From Arcticibacterium sp964021845 (GTDB lineage: Bacteria; Bacteroidota; Bacteroidia; Cytophagales; Spirosomataceae), in contig NZ_CAXHZC010000004.1 in the NCBI RefSeq assembly GCF_964021845.1, forward strand, positions 1 through 64,000: a stretch of 64,000 nt of DNA, written 5' to 3'. Below the pieces are notes generated by a model. It searched no databases, had not been told where the DNA came from, and saw only the letters and a program-made list of their open reading frames with translations. The position numbers and the translations under genes were made by a program. Shown here piece by piece: positions 35,066 through 44,113 of this stretch (its first letter is position 1; each line of letters starts with the position of its first letter).

Positions 35066-36103
35066 TTAGAGCTTGGTTCTGCTGTCTCTAAGCTCTGTTT
35101 TGCGTTCAGCTTCTGCTATGAGTAGGTTGAAGTCTTTCTGGGTAATTACCCTGTTAAACTCCTTAGGCAGCACTCGCCTTACCGGAAACTTGCTATTAAG
35201 CTGAATACTTAAGAGATAGTAGTTTTCTAAATCTGTGCCGTCTTGTGTAATAGTTGGTGGGCATATTTCAAGTTTGTTACTCGCAATATTATCTATGTCT
35301 TCTATCAGCCACGGACTTAGGCAGTTTTCTATTTCAAACTCTCTTTGAAGTAAAACCTTTTTGCTAGGGAGTTTTGCCTCTCTGGTCCACCATATATCTC
35401 TAACGGTTTCCATGGCGTCTAGTGTGCCTTCCATATCCGAGACGGCGTCAAGCTCTGTCAATTTTTCTGACAAAAGTTTGGTCATAGCTTCTTCAAAAGG
35501 CAGTTTGCTTTGCAAGGCTCTCATACCTAACTGAACACCCAAAAGATTAGAATAAGCATCTTCCATACTAAAAGCCGAGTACCTTTCAGGCACCATCGGA
35601 ATATATGAAGCACCAAAAAAAGTAGCTATTTCATGCCATACAGATAGGTTATAAGCTATTTTCCCGGCCAGAGCTATTTTGTCAGCATTAGTTTTTAGTT
35701 GACTTGGGTAAATGTCTAATCTCTTTTGACCACCTTCTCTGCCAAGTTCAATACTAAAATCCTCATTGTCGGCATTTAAAATTTGTTGGTATAAATAGGC
35801 CGTCCAGTCGGCTTGATCTCTTAAATGCCCTATGTCAATAAAGCCGCCTTTATTGGTATAAATGATGCCATTGTTTTCTAAGTCACTGCCTAAATATGTG
35901 TGTTCACCCAATTTTTCAACACTTGTTACATCAGAAACTTTCAGAAAAGGAATACCAGTTACCTTAACTTCTGAGCCAAAAGAGCAGCATGTTCTGATGA
36001 TTCTTGGCGGAGGATTATCGCCTAATTTATCGCCAATGGTAAGCGGTAAAGCTGCATTAGCGGTAAATGATAATAATAAAATAACGAAGAAAAATTGTCT
36101 CAC
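35066..36103 (-). CDS. Exported DUF4056-like protein
   Basis: A 345-residue protein with a signal peptide (about residues 1-18, LLLSFTANA). The mature part has RIIRTCCSFG near the start, FIDIGHLRDQADWTAYLYQ, and a SVWHEIATFFGAS motif with an H-E pair, followed by ERYSAFSMEDAYSN. This pattern fits my memory of DUF4056, exported proteins of unknown role; I hold that family name with moderate confidence. The HE/H-rich core suggests a metal site. It is a single-gene unit. Confidence 0.65.
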   Translation of the reverse strand: MRQFFFVILLLSFTANAALPLTIGDKLGDNPPPRIIRTCCSFGSEVKVTGIPFLKVSDVTSVEKLGEHTYLGSDLENNGIIYTNKGGFIDIGHLRDQADWTAYLYQQILNADNEDFSIELGREGGQKRLDIYPSQLKTNADKIALAGKIAYNLSVWHEIATFFGASYIPMVPERYSAFSMEDAYSNLLGVQLGMRALQSKLPFEEAMTKLLSEKLTELDAVSDMEGTLDAMETVRDIWWTREAKLPSKKVLLQREFEIENCLSPWLIEDIDNIASNKLEICPPTITQDGTDLENYYLLSIQLNSKFPVRRVLPKEFNRVITQKDFNLLIAEAERKTELRDSRTKL

Positions 36104-36173
36104 TGATTACCTATATTTTAAGAAGGCAGGAGATTAACGCAAAAAGAGTCTAAAAATGTTCAGATTAGATAAA

Positions 36174-36205
36174 AAAAATCTCAAACCGTTTGGATTGAGA
36201 TTTTT
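36174..36205 (-). terminator. Rho-independent terminator of the DinB-like gene
   Basis: A stem AAAAATCTCAA with a one-base mismatch and two more G-C pairs, GTTT-type loop, then eight T on the minus strand. It starts 18 bases past the DinB-like stop codon. Confidence 0.88.
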
Positions 36206-36222
36206 ACGGAGAAATCTATTGG

Positions 36223-36774
36223 TTAAAATAACTTCTCGTCTGGTGGCTTAATACCTTTAAGTCTTATGTATATGGTGGTTTGACCTCTATGGTGTGTCGC
36301 ATGTTCAAAAATCTTTGCCATTCCCTGTCCCTTCGTAAGTTCAAAGGCATTGAAGAGTTTGATTTCTTCACTTAATTGCTCTTCACTCATATTTTTTAGT
36401 GTACTTAAAACGAAGTCATAGCTGTCAGAAACTGCTTTTATAGCTGCAGCTTTTGACTGCGAAGCCTCATCTTTTTCTAACTTTTTCTCACCCATCGGGT
36501 TGTCCACACCAGCTATCATGGCCGTCAATCCAAAATTGGCGTCAGCCATATGTAAAAATTGCTCTGCGAATGAACGTATATCTTCCGTTGGTTTGAAGGC
36601 GTAAGCATCTGCTGGCATAGCTTCCATATACTCAAGAGAAAAAGCCTTGGCTCTTTCAAAGTCGGCTATCATATCAGATTTTGAGGTACTAGGAGTATCT
36701 AATGCCATGGCACTAGAAAATGACGCTATGAAAAGCGTTAGCAAGATGTTTAGGGGTGTCAATATTTTTTTCAT
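36223..36774 (-). CDS. Exported DinB superfamily protein
   Basis: A 183-residue protein: signal peptide (about residues 1-24, ending SSAMA) and a DinB/YfiT four-helix bundle. Candidate metal-binding histidines are in EQFLHMADAN and in the HATHHRGQ motif near the C-terminus. DinB-type proteins are often thiol-dependent, metal-binding transferases; the exported form is frequent in Bacteroidota and its substrate is unknown. Confidence 0.88.
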   Translation of the reverse strand: MKKILTPLNILLTLFIASFSSAMALDTPSTSKSDMIADFERAKAFSLEYMEAMPADAYAFKPTEDIRSFAEQFLHMADANFGLTAMIAGVDNPMGEKKLEKDEASQSKAAAIKAVSDSYDFVLSTLKNMSEEQLSEEIKLFNAFELTKGQGMAKIFEHATHHRGQTTIYIRLKGIKPPDEKLF

Positions 36775-36873
36775 TGTTTTAGAATTTTGGTTATAGATTA
36801 TAAAGGCCTGTCAATCTTAGTAACAGTAGTTTTAATGTCGCAGTTCGACATGCCTTCAATACCAAAACGTTTA

Positions 36874-38145
36874 TCACTCAAAAAATGGGACATCTTTGGG
36901 AGCATATTTTCTCATAGCTTCCTGATTTATCTCTACGCCTATACCCGGAACATCTCTAACACGAATAAATCCGTTTTCAACGGCTTCGCCTTCAAATGTC
37001 ACTATCTCTCGATACATGGGGTTTTTATGGAAATAGATCTGCCACTCCATTATCATAAAATTAGGTACCGAGGCACATACATGAGCAGATGCCATAGCTC
37101 CTAAATAGGATGCTACCATGTGCGGAGCAAAAGGAACATAATAAAGGTTTGCCAAGTTGGCAATACGCTGAGCCTCACCCAGTCCGCCGCATTTCTGTAG
37201 GTCTGGCATAATAATATCTACTGCACCATCTTCTAATAATGGGCGGAAACCATGAGCTAAATAGTGATTTTCCCCCGCACAAATAGGCGTGGAGGTAGAC
37301 GCCGTTATTTTTTTATAGGCATCTGAGTTTTCTGCCGCTATTGGCTCTTCTAACCACATTAGGTTCAATGGCTCTAACATTTTAGCTACTCGCTCACCTG
37401 TTATGGCATCATATCTTCCGTGCATATCAGCACAGATGTCGATATTAGGGCCGACAGCGGCTCTTGTGGCAGCCATTTGGTCATACATTCTTTGAAGTTC
37501 GGCAGGACTAGCCGTCCAATTGAACTTGTCGTATTTATTAGGGTCGTTCGCTTGGTCTAGGTCAAATTTGACTGCCGTAAATCCCATGTCCACAGCCTCT
37601 TTGGCAGCTTCTGCAAAGTCTTCAGGCTTTGGTAGTCTGTTTTGGTAAAGAGCGGTATCCATGTAAACTCTTACAGAGTCTCTAAACTTTCCTCCTAAAA
37701 GTTGATAGACCGGTAGACCAAGAGCTTTACCAGCTAAATCCCATAAGGCAGTTTCTACGGCCGTTAAAACAGCTACATACATTCCAGCCTGTGCTCCCTC
37801 AAAGAATCCTGATTTTCTTATAGTTTCAAAAAGCTTGTTGACATTTAATGGGTTTTGTCCTTTAATTCTCTCACCCATTATTTTTACCAAATGGTAGGTA
37901 CCAGGAGTGGCATCTACACCTTCTCCATGACCTACAATATCTTGGTTACTATATATTTTGACAAATAGGCTATGCCCACCTCTTATATAACCACATTTTA
38001 TATCAGTGATTTTCAGGTCAGAAGGCATTGAACTTTTGGGTGTTCGGTCTATGGCCGTTTCATATTCTCTTGCGAAATTTAAAAGTGGTGCTGCTGTAAG
38101 TGCCGATGTTATGGCGGCTTTGTTTAAAAATGATCTCCGTTTCAT
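36874..38145 (-). CDS. Mandelate racemase / muconate lactonizing enzyme family dehydratase
   Basis: A 423-residue enolase-superfamily enzyme. A twin-arginine-type leader (MKRRSFLNKAAITSALTA) suggests Tat export. The N-terminal capping domain is followed by the barrel with the metal ligands in ICADMHGRYD, WLEEPIAAEN and CAGENHYLAHG, and later IIMPDLQKCGG and VPFAPHM. The pattern is closest to sugar-acid dehydratases such as galactonate or rhamnonate dehydratase; the substrate is not certain. It lies 109 bases downstream of an exported RraA-like gene on the same strand, which fits breakdown of a sugar acid in the periplasm. Confidence 0.9.
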   Translation of the reverse strand: MKRRSFLNKAAITSALTAAPLLNFAREYETAIDRTPKSSMPSDLKITDIKCGYIRGGHSLFVKIYSNQDIVGHGEGVDATPGTYHLVKIMGERIKGQNPLNVNKLFETIRKSGFFEGAQAGMYVAVLTAVETALWDLAGKALGLPVYQLLGGKFRDSVRVYMDTALYQNRLPKPEDFAEAAKEAVDMGFTAVKFDLDQANDPNKYDKFNWTASPAELQRMYDQMAATRAAVGPNIDICADMHGRYDAITGERVAKMLEPLNLMWLEEPIAAENSDAYKKITASTSTPICAGENHYLAHGFRPLLEDGAVDIIMPDLQKCGGLGEAQRIANLANLYYVPFAPHMVASYLGAMASAHVCASVPNFMIMEWQIYFHKNPMYREIVTFEGEAVENGFIRVRDVPGIGVEINQEAMRKYAPKDVPFFE

Positions 38146-38254
38146 TTTATTATAGTTTAGGGTTGAATTATTCTATTTGAGAAGGTAGAGTGTAGTTTAA
38201 TGGCTCTCTTTTTTCAAAAGGAGTCCAATTAACTGTATAAGATATGATGAAAAA

Positions 38255-39211
38255 TCACCAAGTCCTTTTGTTTAAAATTTCTTGAATTTGTTCTCTGGAC
38301 ACGGGTAAATTATCAATATGCTCATTTAGCCAGCCAGAAAAATCTTTTTCAATGACATCAGACCATCGCATATCTATTTCACCTGGTGTATATTTTTGTT
38401 CACGCAGTTTCTCATGTCCAAACATATCTCTCAAACGAACTACTTCAGAAACCTTAACCACTTCTTCGGCTAGGTGAGGGGGGATAAACACCACGCCGCC
38501 ATCTCTTCCTAAAACTATATCGCCGGGCATACAGGTGGTATTGCCTATTCTAGTTGGATGATTTATTCCTACTAAAGTGGTGTTTAGGGCTTTTTCTGCA
38601 TTATTTAAATGATGAGAGGGATGATAACTTCTAAAGAAAGATGTGAAGCCACCTATTTCTTTCAAACCACCGATGTCTCTTATAGCACCGTCATAAACTA
38701 TTCCGTTTCCGCTTTTGGCATAAATGGAGTTGCCAAGGTTATCTCCAATGGTAGGGCCATCTTTATAGGCACCAAACTGGTCTGCTACGTAAACGTCACC
38801 TTTTTGTAATAAGTCAATCGGCCATGAATTTTGCGACTGTACACGCCCATCTTTATTGTGGCCTTTGTCATCTATCGCTTTTTGGATGTCTGGTCTTCCG
38901 GGCATAAAAGTGGCCGTTAAGGCTCGACCTACCATGACAGAATCTGGGTTTATTAACTGCCAATTACCTTCAAACTGTTGTTTATAATTATGATTACGCA
39001 GTACAGCCCAAGCCTCTTCTAATGTTACCAGTTTCATTCGGTTCAATATGTCATCCGAAACTTTGGGACGGCCGTCGTCAAATCGTTCTCCTTTCCATTC
39101 TCTGGTGAGGAGAAGCATATAGTCTTCCGAGATTTGCTGAGATAGCCCAATTTTAGGGCAGAGCATAATGGCTCCAAGGCATAGGAATGCCAAATAGTTT
39201 ATTTTTTTCAT
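38255..39211 (-). CDS. Exported RraA-family protein
   Basis: A 318-residue protein with a signal peptide (cleaved after about residue 25, KIGLSQ). The RraA / HMG-aldolase-like fold shows in DGPTIGDNLGNSIYAKSG, GIVYDGAIRDIGG, and CMPGDIVLGRDGGVVFIPP. Family members include 4-hydroxy-4-methyl-2-oxoglutarate aldolases and RNase E inhibitors; secretion and the neighbouring dehydratase favour a carbon-metabolism aldolase or hydratase role. It is longer than RraA (about 160 residues) because of an N-terminal extension of about 90 residues. Confidence 0.85.
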   Translation of the reverse strand: MKKINYLAFLCLGAIMLCPKIGLSQQISEDYMLLLTREWKGERFDDGRPKVSDDILNRMKLVTLEEAWAVLRNHNYKQQFEGNWQLINPDSVMVGRALTATFMPGRPDIQKAIDDKGHNKDGRVQSQNSWPIDLLQKGDVYVADQFGAYKDGPTIGDNLGNSIYAKSGNGIVYDGAIRDIGGLKEIGGFTSFFRSYHPSHHLNNAEKALNTTLVGINHPTRIGNTTCMPGDIVLGRDGGVVFIPPHLAEEVVKVSEVVRLRDMFGHEKLREQKYTPGEIDMRWSDVIEKDFSGWLNEHIDNLPVSREQIQEILNKRTW

Positions 39212-39346
39212 ATAGGGTTCTTTGAATTCCTTTACAATTTAAACAATTCATAAAGAATCAGCATGCTATGATTTAAGATAATACTTGTCAAATAGACAAT
39301 TATAACTTTTGTGACAGACACAAGACTATATTTCGACTTTGAGAAC

Positions 39347-39492
39347 TTAGTTAATCGATTTAGCTATATAAGCTTCTTCATCAATCAAGGCAGACTCAAA
39401 GAGGTAAGATTTTAGAAGTGGGGCGTCTATTTCTGAAAGGCTTAAGAATTTCTTGGTATAAATTTGTTTTCTAGTGCCTTTGTCTAAATAGT
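39347..39492 (-). pseudogene. Truncated 3' copy of the DUF1801 gene
   Basis: Bases 39368-39492 match 41157-41281, inside the DUF1801 gene, with 3 mismatches in 125 and no gaps. The reading frame continues as LDKGTRKQIYTKKFLSLSE and so on, then diverges to IAKSIN and a stop at 39347-39349. The first two thirds of the gene are missing, so this is a remnant. Confidence 0.9.
39368..39492. repeat. 125-bp direct repeat, left copy
   Basis: Direct repeat of 41157-41281 in the same orientation, 97.6% identical (3 differences). The two copies bracket the LamG-type gene at 39640-41100. Confidence 0.95.
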
Positions 39493-39639
39493 TAAGCAAA
39501 TTATTCAATTGGAATATAGAGCAAAACTATGAGATAGTTGTGGTCTGATTAATATGGTTCCATGTGTTACTTATTCTAAGAAAAGTAATTATTTTTGAAA
39601 AGAATAGACTACTAATTTATACAACTTAGATTCACCCCT
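39493..39639. other. Upstream region of the LamG-type gene
   Basis: A 147-base AT-rich stretch between the left repeat and the gene at 39640. I see no hairpin or clear promoter beyond general A/T runs. Confidence 0.3.
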
Positions 39640-41100
39640 ATGCGGAATACGTTTTTAATTTTATGCTTTCTTAGCACTATAAATTTATTTGGCCAAAAAA
39701 TAGAAAAGTCTAAACTGAGCATTGCAAGTGAGTGTAGCCAGACAGAGTATGTTTGTAATTTAGTTACGAATAACGCAAATCTTGGCGATGCTTTTTCAAG
39801 TAGTTCGTTTGAGGCTATTGTTAATAATTCGGTTTGCTTGGATGGAAGTGTGTACACTAATTATGGGTGTTTGGGCTCTTCTGAAAATCAGTCATGGTTT
39901 ATTTTAGAAATAACATCTGGTGGGAATTTAGACTTTTCAATAAGTTCTTCAACAAGTCGTGATATTGATGGTGCGATATGGGGTGGCTTAAATAGCGATT
40001 ACTCAAATGTCTGTTCACTTTTAAGTAATAATCCAGTTGCTTGTGATTATTCTGCTTCAAGTACAGTTTCTATGGCTTTAGCAAATACACTTGTTGGACA
40101 GAAGTTTTTATTACTTGTGGCTAATTTTTCTAACTCGGCACTCTCTTTTTCTTTAAATCAACCTCAAGGGGGAAGTATTATTTATAAAGAGATTCAACCC
40201 ATTGAGCCAGTTAACGTGGTTCCGCAAGGCTCTCCATTAGTAGGCTGTTATTCTTTCAATAACAGCTATCGCGATAGCATAAGTCAAACTGATGGAGTAG
40301 AAATTGGTAGCCTTAGCTTTACTAATGATCGTTTTGGTCAACAGAATTCTTCTCTGAGATTAAATGGAAACAGTGCAGTTTCATTGAATACAGAAAGGCT
40401 TTTAAATACAAGTTACACGTTTTCTTGTTGGTTTAAAATGAATGAATTACCCACCTATAATTCTCTTTCTACACTTATTTCAGTAGGTGGTAATTGGGCC
40501 CCTGACCAAATTTTAGCTCTTAATAATAATTATTATATATACGATACGCCAAACCCAGTTGACCCATTTTTTAGTTCATATTTTCAAACTGGGGTTGAAC
40601 CTTCAATAGATAGGCCTGAGTATGATATAAGACTAGAACGATGGTATCATTATGCGGGTGTTAGATCAACTGATTCATTGAAAACTTATATTGATGGGCA
40701 GTTAATTTCTCAGATTTTTTCAGGGAAAGCCGCCACGTATGGGAGTAATGTTGCCAAAGTAGGTTCAAGGACGGGGGGAGCAAATCATTACTTTAAAGGC
40801 GATGTAGATGATGTGCTTTTCTTTAATAGAGCTCTTTCAAATGACGAAGTATCATCACTCTATAATATTAATAACTGCCAGTTTATTGAAAATCCTTGTT
40901 CTTTCGCTATTAGTGTTAACGAAAATTTAAATATCGATGCTTACAGGCAGGCGTCATTATTTCTAGAATCTGGTTTGCCAAATGAAATTGGTGCCAATGG
41001 AATTGTTGAATACTCGGCAGGTCGGAGTATTAGGTTAAATCCTGGGTTTAATGTTGAAAGTGGTGGTGTTTTTAGAACTAATATAGGTGGATGTAGGTAA
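39640..41100 (+). CDS. Secreted LamG-domain protein with C-terminal coathanger-like module
   Basis: A 486-residue exported protein. Signal peptide to about residue 19 (LSTINLFGQ). Residues about 25-180 form a beta-rich domain with CVCNLVTNNANLGDAF-like start and WFILEITSGGNLDFSIS. Residues about 195-405 are a LamG/concanavalin-like domain (CYSFNNSYRDSI ... YTFSCWFKM ... VDDVLFFNRALSNDEVSSL). The end (ESGLPNEIGANGIVEYSAG, then SIRLNPGFNVESGGVFRT) matches the three-coathanger-stack type tail common in Cytophagales surface proteins. It likely binds glycans outside the cell. It is flanked by a 125-bp direct repeat and sits alone. Confidence 0.82.
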   Translation: MRNTFLILCFLSTINLFGQKIEKSKLSIASECSQTEYVCNLVTNNANLGDAFSSSSFEAIVNNSVCLDGSVYTNYGCLGSSENQSWFILEITSGGNLDFSISSSTSRDIDGAIWGGLNSDYSNVCSLLSNNPVACDYSASSTVSMALANTLVGQKFLLLVANFSNSALSFSLNQPQGGSIIYKEIQPIEPVNVVPQGSPLVGCYSFNNSYRDSISQTDGVEIGSLSFTNDRFGQQNSSLRLNGNSAVSLNTERLLNTSYTFSCWFKMNELPTYNSLSTLISVGGNWAPDQILALNNNYYIYDTPNPVDPFFSSYFQTGVEPSIDRPEYDIRLERWYHYAGVRSTDSLKTYIDGQLISQIFSGKAATYGSNVAKVGSRTGGANHYFKGDVDDVLFFNRALSNDEVSSLYNINNCQFIENPCSFAISVNENLNIDAYRQASLFLESGLPNEIGANGIVEYSAGRSIRLNPGFNVESGGVFRTNIGGCR

Positions 41101-41123
41101 CTAAAAAGTTGAAGAAGGAGTTC

Positions 41124-41549
41124 TTAGCAAACTATATTTTTCAGCTTCTTATTTTGATAAGCTTCTTCATCAATCAAAGCAGACTCAAAGAGGTAAGATT
41201 TCAGAAGTGGGGCGTCTATTTCTGAAAGGCTTAGGAATTTCTTGGTATAAATTTGTTTTCTAGTGCCTTTGTCTAAATAGTCAGTCTCATCTAAAAGTAA
41301 ACTGCCGTAAGCAAAACCAAAGCTAACACCTTCATACGTTTTCTTTCCCCAAGACACGGAGCCTGGCCAAATATGACACACATTTTTTCGGAGAAAATAA
41401 AAAGGGACATTGAAAGATAGTTTTTCTTTGACCTGTGGTAAAGTGTCTAAAACTAATGCCCTTAAAAATTCGGTGATTTTGCGTTCTTCTTTTGGTAAAG
41501 AATCTAACATCTCATCTATATCTCTGAATTTGTATGGCTGCATTTTCAT
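41124..41549 (-). CDS. DUF1801 family protein
   Basis: A 141-residue soluble protein of the YdhG/DUF1801 (SufE-like alpha/beta) type: opening KFRDIDEMLDSLPKEERKI, then LSFNVPFYFLRKNVCHIWP and FGFAYGSLLLDE. Function in the family is unknown. Its C-terminal third (41157-41281) is the source or copy of the repeat at 39368-39492. Confidence 0.85.
   Translation of the reverse strand: MKMQPYKFRDIDEMLDSLPKEERKITEFLRALVLDTLPQVKEKLSFNVPFYFLRKNVCHIWPGSVSWGKKTYEGVSFGFAYGSLLLDETDYLDKGTRKQIYTKKFLSLSEIDAPLLKSYLFESALIDEEAYQNKKLKNIVC
41157..41281. repeat. 125-bp direct repeat, right copy
   Basis: Matches 39368-39492 with three substitutions. It lies inside the intact DUF1801 gene. Confidence 0.95.
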
Positions 41550-41604
41550 AGAGCAAGCTTAGTGAATTAATCTAAGATTGGTAAATATGCCTCCGAAATA
41601 CTAA

Positions 41605-42072
41605 TCAATTTAGCCACCAAATGGCAGCATTTAGGCAGCTGGCAAAAGAAACCCAAAGGAGGTATGGGATTTGAAGATTTCCTGCTGTTTTATTGACCTT
41701 TCTAAAAAAGGCTATCATCATTACTATGGCTATCCAGAGAATAGATATTTCGATTAAAGCTATTCCTGGGCTTTCAAAATAGAAAAACAGGAAACTCCAT
41801 AAGAAATTAAGAGCAAGCTGTATTCCAAAAATATTTAATGCATTTTTTCTGCTTTCACTTTTTGGGCTTTGCCAAATCAGATAAAGACCTACACCCATAA
41901 TGGCATATAAAGTGGTCCATACAGGTGCGAAAATCCAGTTTGGCGGATTAAAGAAAGGTTTGTTTATGGTACTGTACCAAGATTCAATACCTGTAACCGT
42001 AGCAAAACCTGAAATACCACCTACAGCCAGCGGAATAGCAAGACAAACCAGAAATGTTAATATTTTTTTCAT
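41605..42072 (-). CDS. tspO: TspO/MBR family protein
   Basis: A 155-residue protein with five membrane helices and the Trp/Pro-rich family signature WYSTINKPFFNPPNWIFAP (residues about 32-50), VWTTLYAIMGVGLYL next to it, and LNFLWSFLFFYF. TspO proteins bind tetrapyrroles and cholesterol-like ligands and are linked with stress and porphyrin handling. It is divergent from lpxH. Confidence 0.93.
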   Translation of the reverse strand: MKKILTFLVCLAIPLAVGGISGFATVTGIESWYSTINKPFFNPPNWIFAPVWTTLYAIMGVGLYLIWQSPKSESRKNALNIFGIQLALNFLWSFLFFYFESPGIALIEISILWIAIVMMIAFFRKVNKTAGNLQIPYLLWVSFASCLNAAIWWLN

Positions 42073-42199
42073 GCTTTAATATCGGTTTTAGAATAATGTT
42101 GAGTCTGTGAGTGTTTTTGAATCGATTTAAGATACGAAAGTAGATTGAAATAGTATTCGTACTTAGTGCTAAAAGACTTAAGATTTTAATTTTAAGACC

Positions 42200-42207
42200 T
42201 ACCTTTG
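42200..42207 (+). promoter_or_regulatory. TAnnTTTG promoter element of lpxH
   Basis: TACCTTTG is a perfect Bacteroidota -7 element, only seven bases before the lpxH ATG. No matching upstream TTG is clear. If real, the transcript would be leaderless or nearly so. Confidence 0.4.
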
Positions 42208-42214
42208 TGCACGC

Positions 42215-43012
42215 ATGAAAAAAGACATTCCTCACATCGCACTAGCACCTAGCAAAAAGTTGTATTTCGCTTCTGATTTTCATTTAGGAGCACCTAACCA
42301 TGCAGACAGTTTGGTGCGTGAAAAGCGTATTATAACATGGCTCGACCATATTAAAACAGATGCTCAAGAGATATTTCTGGTGGGCGATTTATTTGACTTC
42401 TGGTTTGAATATAAAGAGGTAGTGCCAAAGGGCTATGTAAGGTTTTTGGGTAAGCTGGCCGAACTAGTAGATGCTGGAATAACTGTAAAGATATTTACAG
42501 GAAATCATGACCTCTGGATGGCAGACTATTTTGAAAAGGAGATAGGCACGGAGGTAATTCATGCTCCTATTGACTTTACCTGCCATGAAAAGACCTTCTA
42601 TGTAGGTCATGGAGATGGCCTAGGACCAGGAGATAAGGCCTATAAATTCCTTAAAGCCTCCCTTTTTAATAATCCTCTTTTTATCTTTTTATTTGGTAGA
42701 ATCATGCATCCAAATTTGGGTATGACTCTAGGAAACCTTTGGTCGCTTAATTCCTGGAAAAAGAACAGAGCGGAGGATGTTGTTTTTGAAGAAATTGACC
42801 TTGAAAAAGAATTTCTTTATCAATATATCATGGAGATGGAAAAATCTGGAAACCATCATGATTTCTATATTTTTGGTCACAGGCACATTGCATTAGACCA
42901 GCAGCTTAACGAGCAAACTAAATATGTTAATTTGGGTGACTGGATACGTTTTGATTCTTACGGAGTTTTTGATGGTGTAAACCTAGAGCTAAAGCGATTT
43001 AATAAGTCGTAA
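42215..43012 (+). CDS. lpxH: UDP-2,3-diacylglucosamine diphosphatase (LpxH-type)
   Basis: A 265-residue calcineurin-like phosphoesterase. Metal ligands are seen as ASDFHLG (Asp21, His23), VGDLFDFW (Asp58), TGNHDLWM (Asn97, His98), GHGDGLGPGD (His132) and GHRHIAL near residue 222. It should split UDP-2,3-diacylglucosamine to lipid X and UMP, the fourth step of lipid A synthesis, at the inner leaflet of the inner membrane. Length and motifs fit the Bacteroidota LpxH group. Confidence 0.88.
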   Translation: MKKDIPHIALAPSKKLYFASDFHLGAPNHADSLVREKRIITWLDHIKTDAQEIFLVGDLFDFWFEYKEVVPKGYVRFLGKLAELVDAGITVKIFTGNHDLWMADYFEKEIGTEVIHAPIDFTCHEKTFYVGHGDGLGPGDKAYKFLKASLFNNPLFIFLFGRIMHPNLGMTLGNLWSLNSWKKNRAEDVVFEEIDLEKEFLYQYIMEMEKSGNHHDFYIFGHRHIALDQQLNEQTKYVNLGDWIRFDSYGVFDGVNLELKRFNKS

Positions 43013-43052
43013 TATTCTACATAAAGTGTTGATTTTATTCTACAGTTTTTGG

Positions 43053-43081
43053 TTGCCTTTTTTGTGTGTGCTGGTAGTTTG
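43053..43081 (+). promoter_or_regulatory. Putative promoter of the first OmpA gene
   Basis: TTG (43053-43055), 19 bases, then TAGTTTG (43075-43081): close to the Bacteroidota pattern TTTG-N19-TAnnTTTG. It lies about 100 bases before the chosen start of the OmpA gene. Confidence 0.4.
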
Positions 43082-43181
43082 CTGACTAATAGCTATTTAT
43101 TTTCTTTTAGAAGTTTGGAATACTTATTTAAACCCTCAAGGTAGAAATGATTATTTGGACAAACTTAATGTGAAAAAGAAA

Positions 43182-44096
43182 ATGAAAAAGTTAAAATTAC
43201 TAATTGTACCCCTATTGATGGCGGGTGTATTTACCTCATGTGTAAGTAAAAAGAAATATGTGGATAGCCAATCAAAGTGGAAAACCGCCAGTGAAAACTT
43301 ACTAGAGTGTAACGATGATTTGATTTCTGCTAGTCAAGATATAGCGAAATTAAAAGCTGATTTAGCTGCGGCAGAAATGGAGGTAGGTAATGTTACAAAA
43401 TACAGGCAGGAACAAATTCAAAATTTAAAAGAGCAAATTACAGATTTACAGAAAAACAGAGACCAGCAAGTAATGCAAGTAGAAGGTCTTACGGTGCTTT
43501 CCCAAGCGGCCAGTAATAATGTAGACAAAACGCTAACCCAGTTAGGGGAAAAAGATAGATACATTAACTTATTACAAGCAGCTAGAAATAAAGTAGATTC
43601 TATAAATCTAGCTTTGGCGGTTAATTTGAAAAGCAGCATAGGCCTAGATTTGGATGATAAAGATGTTGACATTAAAGTAGACAAAACAGTGGTCATGATT
43701 AACCTATCAGATGCCATGATGTATAATTCTGGTAGCTTTAACTTAACGCCAAGAGCTAAAGAAGTTTTAGGTAAGATATCTAAAATTATTAAATCAAGAC
43801 CTGAGTTAGAAGTGATGGTGGAGGGTTATACTGATAATCAACCAATAAATAATGCAGTAGCTCAAGATAACTGGGAGCTGAGTGTGAAAAGATCAACCTC
43901 TGTAATTAGAGTGCTTCAAGATACTTATGGCGTAGACCCTAACAGATTAATAGCAGCTGGTAGAGGTGAGTATAACACCATGGTACCTAATAACAGCACT
44001 GCCAATATGGCCATGAACAGACGAACAAGAATTATATTAATGCCGAAACTTAATCAATTCTATGACTTATTAAACCCAGACATGGTTTCTAAGTAA
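43182..44096 (+). CDS. OmpA family lipoprotein, paralogue 1
   Basis: A 304-residue lipoprotein (signal ending MAGVFTSC, Cys20). A helical coiled-coil stalk (about residues 25-130, with ITDLQKNRDQQVMQVEGLTV) precedes an OmpA-like peptidoglycan-binding domain (about 175-295; VMVEGYTDNQP, LIAAGRGEYN, NRRTRIILMPK). It should tether the outer membrane to peptidoglycan. I chose the ATG at 43182 because the signal peptide begins there; the frame is open from 43155. It is closely related to the gene at 46468, and a two-component system lies between. Confidence 0.92.
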   Translation: MKKLKLLIVPLLMAGVFTSCVSKKKYVDSQSKWKTASENLLECNDDLISASQDIAKLKADLAAAEMEVGNVTKYRQEQIQNLKEQITDLQKNRDQQVMQVEGLTVLSQAASNNVDKTLTQLGEKDRYINLLQAARNKVDSINLALAVNLKSSIGLDLDDKDVDIKVDKTVVMINLSDAMMYNSGSFNLTPRAKEVLGKISKIIKSRPELEVMVEGYTDNQPINNAVAQDNWELSVKRSTSVIRVLQDTYGVDPNRLIAAGRGEYNTMVPNNSTANMAMNRRTRIILMPKLNQFYDLLNPDMVSK

Positions 44097-44113
44097 TAGC
44101 TTGAATTTTTTTT

